This document shows, in pieces, positions 30,693 through 35,607 of a stretch of 35,607 nucleotides of DNA. How positions within the stretch are numbered: position 1 is the stretch's first letter; every line of letters begins with the position of its first letter. The position numbers and the translations under genes were made by a program. Source of the stretch: Methanoculleus sp. UBA77 (GTDB taxonomy: Archaea > Halobacteriota > Methanomicrobia > Methanomicrobiales > Methanoculleaceae); the NCBI GenBank assembly GCA_002499455.1, contig DALN01000059.1, positions 1 through 35,607 on the forward strand. The letters run 5' to 3'. The notes beneath the pieces are model-generated. The model was not told the origin of the DNA and did not search any database. It saw only the letters and a list, made by a program, of their open reading frames with translations.

Positions 30693-31734
30693 GGCGTGCT
30701 ACGCGGGCGCGACGGGCTACTCCTACGCGAAGAAGGCGGAGGACGTCGTACGCGAGCACGGTCTTGCCCGGGTCGCCCGGCTTGCGAGCAACGAGAACCC
30801 CCGCCCGCCGTCGCCCGCCGCGATCGAGGCGGCAGAGGCGGCCCTCCGGGAGGGGAACCGCTACCCGGACGAACGGAACCTCGCGCTCGTCGAGGCCCTC
30901 CGCTCCTACCACGGCGACTACCGGTTCGTCACCGGCGCCGGGATGGACGGGGTCATCGAGACGGTGATCCGGACGGTCGTCGAGCCCGGCGAGAAGGTGG
31001 TCGTCTCGACCCCGACCTTCTCCTTCTACGGCCTCGCGGCCGCGGCGCACGGTGGGAAGGTCGTGAACGTCCCCCGGCAGGACGACTACTCGGTCGATCC
31101 GGAAGCGTTCATCGAGGCCTCGCGGGGGGCGAACCTTGCCTTCCTCTGCTCCCCGAACAACCCCACGGGAAACTCGGTCACGCCGGAGACGGTCGAGGAG
31201 ATCCTCGAGGGGATGGAGGGGCTCCTCTTCCTCGACAACGCCTACGTCGATTTCTCCGATATCGACTACCGCCCCCTGATGCGGCGGCACGAGAACCTGA
31301 TCCTCGGCCGGACGATGTCGAAGATCTTCTCTCTCGCCGGGTTCCGGGTCGGCTACGCCTTCGTCCCGGAGTGGTTCGAGCCCTTCTACAACCGGGCGGC
31401 GACCCCGTTCGCCCTGAACTCGATCTCGGCGGCGGCGGCCGTAGGAGCACTCTCCGACCCGGGCCGGGTCCGCGAGACCCGCGACCATGTCCAGTCGTGG
31501 CGGCGGCGGTTCATCGAGGAGGTGCCGTATCCGGTATTCCCCTCGGACGCGAACTTCGTCATGATCGATGTCTCCCCCCACACCGGCGGCGAGGCGGTGG
31601 AACGCCTCGCGGCAAAGGGTGTCCTGGTGCGGTCCTGCACGAGTTTCCCCGGCCTCGGCAGCCACTACATCCGGGTCAGCATCGGCGAAGACTGGGAGAA
31701 CGAGTTATTCCTCGAGGCGATCAAGAGCATATGA
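30676..31734 (+). CDS. hisC: Histidinol-phosphate aminotransferase
   Basis: A 352-residue class I/II PLP aminotransferase that converts imidazole acetol phosphate to histidinol phosphate. Key segments are RLASNENPRPPSPAA, RYPDERNLALVEAL, VTGAGMDGVIE, STPTFSFYGLAAAAHGG, LCSPNNPTGNSV, LFLDNAYVDFSD and GRTMSKIFSLAGFRVGYA, the last holding the PLP lysine. The C-terminal half has SDANFVMIDVS and SFPGLGSHYIRVSIG. The ATG at 30676 lies within the last codons of argD (17-nt overlap), and its stop TGA overlaps the next start (ATGATGA). It completes hisD function at a distance of 20 kb, so histidine genes are scattered here. Confidence 0.93.
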   Translation: MRRFVRACYAGATGYSYAKKAEDVVREHGLARVARLASNENPRPPSPAAIEAAEAALREGNRYPDERNLALVEALRSYHGDYRFVTGAGMDGVIETVIRTVVEPGEKVVVSTPTFSFYGLAAAAHGGKVVNVPRQDDYSVDPEAFIEASRGANLAFLCSPNNPTGNSVTPETVEEILEGMEGLLFLDNAYVDFSDIDYRPLMRRHENLILGRTMSKIFSLAGFRVGYAFVPEWFEPFYNRAATPFALNSISAAAAVGALSDPGRVRETRDHVQSWRRRFIEEVPYPVFPSDANFVMIDVSPHTGGEAVERLAAKGVLVRSCTSFPGLGSHYIRVSIGEDWENELFLEAIKSI

Positions 31735-32243
31735 TGATCGGCATCACCGGTACGCCGGGAACGGGAAAGACGGCCGTCGCGGCCGAACTTGAGCGGCGGG
31801 GGCACCGGGTCGTCCGCCTGACGGATACGGTGCGCCCCTACATCATCGAGGAGGACCGCTGCCGCGATACGCTCGTGGTGGATGTCGACCGGTGGGTCGA
31901 GGAGTTCGAGCCCGTCGACGGCATCGTCGAGGGCCACCTCGCGCACCTCCTTCCCTGCGACCGCGTGATCGTCCTCCGGTGCCGCCCGGACGTCCTGCGG
32001 CGCCGCCTCGGCCCGCGGAACTACACGCCCGAGAAGGTTGCGGAGAACGTCGAGGCGGAGGCGCTCGACGTCATCCTGATCGAGACGCTCGAGGAGCACC
32101 CGGACGAGCACGTTCTTGAGGTGGACACGACCGATCTCGGTGTCGCAGAGTGCGCGGACCGGGTCGAGCGGTTCATCCGGGGAGAACTGCCGGCGTCCTA
32201 CGGGGCGATCGACTGGACCGACTACCTGGGGACCGGCCCATGA
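31731..32243 (+). CDS. AK6/Fap7-type adenylate kinase
   Basis: A 170-residue small nucleotide kinase. The P-loop ITGTPGTGKTAVAAEL is at residues 5-20, then DTLVVDVDRWVEEFEP, IVEGHLAHLLPCDRVIVLRC and RRLGPRNYTPEKVAENVEAEALDVI, the NMP-binding and lid regions typical of archaeal AK6/Fap7 enzymes. These convert AMP plus ATP to ADP; archaeal members also assist small-subunit ribosome maturation. The start is ATG 31731 (or the next ATG at 31734); it overlaps the hisC stop. Its stop overlaps the next gene by 4 nt (ATGA). Confidence 0.88.
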   Translation: MMIGITGTPGTGKTAVAAELERRGHRVVRLTDTVRPYIIEEDRCRDTLVVDVDRWVEEFEPVDGIVEGHLAHLLPCDRVIVLRCRPDVLRRRLGPRNYTPEKVAENVEAEALDVILIETLEEHPDEHVLEVDTTDLGVAECADRVERFIRGELPASYGAIDWTDYLGTGP

Positions 32244-32842
32244 CGCTCGACCAGTTCCGGCCGCACGTGCAGGGGATCATGCAGCCCGTCGTCGGCCTCG
32301 CACGGAAGGCCGGGGTCACCCCGAACGGGCTGACCATTGCGTCGTTCTTCGTATCGGTGCTTGCCGGCATCGCGTTCTATGCCGGCGGGGTCGTCCTCGG
32401 CACCATCATGGTCGCCTTCAACGCAGTCTTTGACGCGCTCGACGGGGCGCTCGCGCGGGACATGGGGATCGCGAGCCTCCGCGGAGACTTTCTCGATCAC
32501 GTCATCGACCGCTACGCCGACATATTCATCATCACCGGCATCTTTGCCGGCGGCGCCGCGTCCTGGCCGATCGGGGTCTTTGCCCTGACCGGGGTCCTGA
32601 TGTCCTCCTACCTCGGCACCCAGGCGCAGGCCGTCGGGGTCGGGAGGTTCTATGGGGGCATCCTTGGCCGGGCGGACCGTCTCGTCCTGATCATCCTCGC
32701 CGGCATCCTCACGGTCCTGATCCCGGTAACGATCTTCGGCCTGAACTACCTGGGCTGGCTGCTCGTCATCTTCGGCGTCCTGGGCCACTACACCGCCCTC
32801 CAGCGGTTTGCCCACGTCTGGCGGCAGATCGAGAAGCACTGA
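32240..32842 (+). CDS. CDP-alcohol phosphatidyltransferase (archaetidylinositol-phosphate synthase-like)
   Basis: A 200-residue membrane enzyme with about six hydrophobic segments. The catalytic CDP-alcohol motif is visible as DALDGALARDMGIASLRGDFLD followed by HVIDRYAD, that is DxxDGxxAR...GxxxDxxxD with all four aspartates and the Gly/Arg present. Such enzymes transfer a head group onto CDP-archaeol in the cytoplasmic membrane; of the archaeal members, archaetidylinositol-phosphate synthase has this size. The ATG at 32240 overlaps the adenylate kinase stop (ATGA), so translation is coupled. A T-run (32859-32867) follows. Confidence 0.88.
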   Translation: MTLDQFRPHVQGIMQPVVGLARKAGVTPNGLTIASFFVSVLAGIAFYAGGVVLGTIMVAFNAVFDALDGALARDMGIASLRGDFLDHVIDRYADIFIITGIFAGGAASWPIGVFALTGVLMSSYLGTQAQAVGVGRFYGGILGRADRLVLIILAGILTVLIPVTIFGLNYLGWLLVIFGVLGHYTALQRFAHVWRQIEKH

Positions 32843-32858
32843 GGCTTCCCGGAGAATC

Positions 32859-32867
32859 TTTTCTTTT
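32859..32867 (+). terminator. T-rich terminator ending the pyrG-to-lipid gene series
   Basis: CTTTTCTTTTG begins 16 nt after the last stop, on the coding strand. Confidence 0.45.
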
Positions 32868-32916
32868 GCCTCCGCCCGACGTAAGAAGGCAGTCGCTCCC
32901 CACAAAATCCGTCCTC

Positions 32917-32922
32917 AAAAAA
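32917..32922 (-). terminator. T-run terminator of the TspO gene
   Basis: Six T on the minus strand lie 20 nt after the TspO stop, opposing the plus-strand terminator at 32859. Confidence 0.45.
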
Positions 32923-32941
32923 GCGGGAGGTTGATCGGCCC

Positions 32942-33427
32942 TTACGGGTTGAGCATATAGATCCCGTAGGTGAGGTAGGATGCGAACGTCACCCAGAGGA
33001 TGTAGGGGACGAGCAGCACCGCCGCGGGGACGGAGACCCGGTAGAAGGCGAGTATCGTCATCAGGATTGCAATCCAGAGGAGGACGATCTCGATGAGAGC
33101 AAGGAACGGGGACTGCAGCCCGAAGAAGAGGTACGACCAGAGGACGTTCAAGATCAGCTGGACGCCGAAGATCGTCATCGCGACCTTGACATCCTTACGA
33201 TCCCACCCCCTGATCCAGACGAGATAGAGCGCGATGCCCATCAGGATGTAGAGCACCGTCCAGACGGGGCCGAAGATCCACGATGGCGGGCTCAGGGCGG
33301 GTTTGATCAATCCGGCATACCAGGTCGGGATGGCCGGCATCGTGAAGAGCGAGCCGATCGCCGCTGCAACCAGACAGACGCCTACCGCCGCAACGAACTG
33401 GATAACCCGGACGTATGCAGGTGCCAC
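32942..33427 (-). CDS. TspO/MBR-family membrane protein
   Basis: A 161-residue protein with five transmembrane helices, the TspO/MBR (peripheral benzodiazepine receptor-like) fold. Signature segments are PTWYAGLIKPALSPPSWIFGPVWTVLYILMGIALYLVW, then NVLWSYLFFGLQSPFLALIEI and the C-terminal PYILWVTFASYLTYGIYMLN. The Pro/Trp-rich first loop and the WxxFA near the end are those that bind porphyrins in homologues. A longer frame starts with GTG at 33487 (181 aa), but the GTG at 33427 gives the usual family length and has a GATTTAAGG box centred 28 nt upstream with no SD, so it is preferred. A role in tetrapyrrole or stress handling is inferred from the family. Confidence 0.85.
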   Translation of the reverse strand: MAPAYVRVIQFVAAVGVCLVAAAIGSLFTMPAIPTWYAGLIKPALSPPSWIFGPVWTVLYILMGIALYLVWIRGWDRKDVKVAMTIFGVQLILNVLWSYLFFGLQSPFLALIEIVLLWIAILMTILAFYRVSVPAAVLLVPYILWVTFASYLTYGIYMLNP

Positions 33428-33450
33428 GACGGTAACAATGAATCCTGCAT

Positions 33451-33459
33451 CCTTAAATC
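33451..33459 (-). promoter_or_regulatory. TATA box of the TspO gene
   Basis: GATTTAAGG on the minus strand, centred about 28 nt before the GTG at 33427. It supports the shorter start and a leaderless mRNA. Confidence 0.45.
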
Positions 33460-33687
33460 TTTCGACATAAGCGAGATCGTCAGCCACCGCCCCGACAGAA
33501 AGCCGACGAACTGCCTGCCCGGCAGCGGCGGGATAGGTGAACCCGGAGCAGGAGCCCGCTACCGGAGACCTCCGGCCGGGAGGGAGTTTGAGATCTCAGA
33601 GATGATCCGCGAGCGGATGGTGGCCGCCGGGATCACCGTGACCGATCCGTCGCTCTGGCTGTGGTCTCCCGTCCGGACGCCGGGGCC

Positions 33688-35607
33688 CTACTCGAACCCC
33701 TCCTCCCCGCCCTCGTCCTCGTCGTCTCCCACCGGGAGGACCTCGCGGAGGGTGAACCGGAACGCCGCACCGAGGTCCGGCCTTCCCTCCACCCGGTCTT
33801 CCACCCGGATCGTGCCGCCGTAGCGCTCGATGAGCGTGCGGACGATGAAGAGGCCGAGCCCGTCGCCGCATCCCTCGGACCATCCCCGCTCGAACCGGGT
33901 GAAGATCGACTCCTTCATCCCGTCCGGGACGCCGGGGCCGGTATCCTCGACAGAGACCAGGACGCTCTCGCCGTCGTAGTCCTCCACCCGGATCGCGATC
34001 CCGACCGCCGAACCCCCGAACTTGACGGCGTTCTGGATGAGGTTGGTGAAGACCTCAGAGAGGAGGTCGTCCGCCCAGACCTGGCACGAAGTCGCCCCGG
34101 CCTCGATCGCGACGTCCGGGAAGGCGGCGACCTGCTTTCTGATGACGGCGCCGAGATCGACCGGCCCGACCTCGGGCGGATCGTGGTGGATGCGGCGGAT
34201 CGTGGTGACGTTCCCGATGATCTCTGCGCTCTTCCGGACACTGCTCCGGATCTTTCTGGCATACTGCGCGGCATCCCCCCCCAGCATCTCGATGAGGAGA
34301 TCGGCGTAGAGGCTCGAGACGTTCTCGGCGTTCTTGATGTCGTGCGTCATGATGTCGAGGTAGAGGTTCGCCTCCCGGTTTGCCGCCTCGAGTTTCTTGT
34401 GCAGCATCCCCTTGAGGATGCCCGACCCGATCTCTTTCCCGATCGTCTCCAGAAGCGTCCTCTCCTCGCGGGAGAAGGATTCTCTCGTCCGGCTCCCGGC
34501 ATAGACCGCCCCGACGACGACCGACTCGGCGATGAGGGGGACGCACGCGAGCGCCGAGACCTCGAGCTCCTCAAGGATGCTCGCCTCGATGGAGTTGAGG
34601 TCGGACTGCCGCTCGATGTACCGGGGCTGGCCGGCGATGAAGATGAAGTTGAACGGCCAGTGGTGGACCTTGATGATCCGGTTTTTGGGGACGCACGATT
34701 CCGGCAGCCCCTTCTGGTGCTGGAGCAGGGCGCGTTTCCGCTCGGCATCGAGCATGTAGACGATCCCGACGTGCAGCCCCATCAGTTCCAGCGTCTTCTC
34801 AAGCGACTCCTCCAGGAGCTCCGCAAGCGAGAGGGAGGCGGCCGAGACGCTGATGATCTGGTTCAGGACCGCGAGCTGCCGGTTCCGGATCAGGATATCC
34901 TCCTCCGCCCGTTTCCGCTCGGTGATGTCCATCACACCCGCGATCGAGCCCCGGAACTCGCCGGCGTCGTCGCTGAAGGGGCAGGCGATCATCAGCGCGG
35001 TGATGCGGCCGCCCTCCCGGGTGACGAACTCGCACTCGTACTCCTCCCGGACACCCTCTCTCCGGCGCCTCAGGCGCTCCTCCATCGCGGCGCTTTGTGA
35101 GCGCGGGATGAAGGAGTGGATGGGCTTTCCGAGCATCTCTTCCGGGGTGTAGCCGAGCATCTCCGCCATCCGGGGGTTGACAAACGACGTCCGGGCGCCC
35201 GGGTCGAGCACCCATATCCCCTCGCTGAGGCTCTCGACGACGAGCCGGTACTTCTGCTCGCTCTGCCGGAGCGCCTCCTCGGCCTTTTTACGGTCGGTGA
35301 TGTCGAGGACTCCGGCGAAGCACCCCCGGAAGACGCCGGCAGCGTCGAAGACCGGTGAGGTGACCACAAGCGCGTGGACGCGCCCGCCGTCGCCGGCGAG
35401 GAGATCCAGTTCAAACTCCTGCTTACGGTCAGTCTCCTGGCAGAGCGGGTTTTTTCCGCCCGGTGAGGTTCCGGCGATGAATCCGGCGACCGGCGAACCT
35501 ACCAGGCGATCCGCGGGGCAGCCGAGGATCTCCTCCATGCGCGGGTTTACGAAGGTGATGCGGCCGGCCTCGTCCACGGCGAGGACGCCTTCGTTGAGGT
35601 TCTCGAC
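33688..35607 (-). CDS. PAS-PAS-PAS/GAF sensor histidine kinase (N-terminus outside window)
   Basis: At least 639 residues; the frame stays open to the window edge and begins mid-PAS (VENLNEGVLAVDEAGRITFV). Then come a second PAS (LVVESLSEGIWVLDPGA, ending GVMDITERKRAEEDIL), a GAF domain (SLSLAELLEESLEKTLELMG to SFSREERTLLETIGKEI) and the kinase core: H-box MTHDIKNAENVSSLYADLL with the phospho-acceptor His, N-box EVFTNLIQNAVKFG, G1 EDTGPGVPDG and G2 GDGLGLFIVRTL. The tail is acidic (GDDEDEGGEEGFE). No transmembrane segment is visible in this part, so it is probably cytosolic. It would phosphorylate a response regulator not in this window. The MTHDIKN form of the H-box is common in methanogen kinases. 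Confidence 0.9.
   Translation of the reverse strand, partial: VENLNEGVLAVDEAGRITFVNPRMEEILGCPADRLVGSPVAGFIAGTSPGGKNPLCQETDRKQEFELDLLAGDGGRVHALVVTSPVFDAAGVFRGCFAGVLDITDRKKAEEALRQSEQKYRLVVESLSEGIWVLDPGARTSFVNPRMAEMLGYTPEEMLGKPIHSFIPRSQSAAMEERLRRRREGVREEYECEFVTREGGRITALMIACPFSDDAGEFRGSIAGVMDITERKRAEEDILIRNRQLAVLNQIISVSAASLSLAELLEESLEKTLELMGLHVGIVYMLDAERKRALLQHQKGLPESCVPKNRIIKVHHWPFNFIFIAGQPRYIERQSDLNSIEASILEELEVSALACVPLIAESVVVGAVYAGSRTRESFSREERTLLETIGKEIGSGILKGMLHKKLEAANREANLYLDIMTHDIKNAENVSSLYADLLIEMLGGDAAQYARKIRSSVRKSAEIIGNVTTIRRIHHDPPEVGPVDLGAVIRKQVAAFPDVAIEAGATSCQVWADDLLSEVFTNLIQNAVKFGGSAVGIAIRVEDYDGESVLVSVEDTGPGVPDGMKESIFTRFERGWSEGCGDGLGLFIVRTLIERYGGTIRVEDRVEGRPDLGAAFRFTLREVLPVGDDEDEGGEEGFE

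Noticed and set aside
33533..33670. Plus-strand stretch REFEISEMIRERMVAAGITV resembling the C-terminal end of cysteinyl-tRNA synthetase
   Set aside because: The likeness covers only about 20 residues, has no start and is followed by antisense of the kinase gene. Could be a remnant, but the evidence is too thin.

Overview
The window reads as a chromosomal segment of a GC-rich methanogenic archaeon of the order Methanomicrobiales, probably Methanoculleus or a close relative. This is inference from gene content. The archaeal signs are a split GMP synthase (ATPase subunit alone), an AK6-type adenylate kinase, a CDP-alcohol phosphatidyltransferase of the archaeal lipid type, T-run terminators, and TATA boxes 25-30 nt before start codons that lack a Shine-Dalgarno (SD) sequence, which suggests leaderless mRNAs. 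No tRNA, rRNA, CRISPR array or insertion sequence was seen. No gene-free stretch exceeds 300 bases.

Layout. 1-3017: end of an HD-domain nuclease-like gene, then a copper P-type ATPase with a 49-residue YHS protein overlapping its 3' end (minus strand). 3182-4120: a HEAT-repeat protein with an unusual five-copy QHDxLGGP array. 4245-9099 (minus): an ATPase/permease pair of the Wtp/Mod type, preceded by a complete tungstate-type system tupA-tupB-tupC. 9239-10486: hisD. 10704-11126: a GxxExxY gene bracketed by short inverted repeats. 11406-13569 (minus): a second HEAT protein and a MOT1-family molybdate permease, butted against a truncated trmO. 13975-15870 (minus): two tandem MscS channels. 15914-16566 (minus): a winged-helix protein and a conserved 78-residue protein. 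16658-17464 (plus): an amino-acid-kinase-fold protein resembling the MosA/MosB molybdenum storage protein. 17552-18250: a short TiaS-like protein. 18381-21150: a second tupABC. 21401-26867: a COG3044-type ATPase, a WalJ-like metallo-hydrolase, a PAS-only protein, an unknown helical protein and a PaaI thioesterase. 27005-32842: pyrG, guaA(B), argD, hisC, adenylate kinase and a CDP-alcohol transferase, all co-directional and mostly overlapping. 32942 to the end: TspO and a PAS/GAF histidine kinase that runs off the window.

The most interesting theme is molybdenum/tungsten handling. Within about 17 kb lie two complete Tup-type uptake systems, an ATPase/permease pair without a binding protein, a MOT1-like permease and a storage-protein homologue with its own divergent, operator-like promoter. 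Methanogens need Mo or W for formylmethanofuran dehydrogenase and formate dehydrogenase. A combined uptake-plus-storage island would make sense there, but metal specificity cannot be read from sequence alone.
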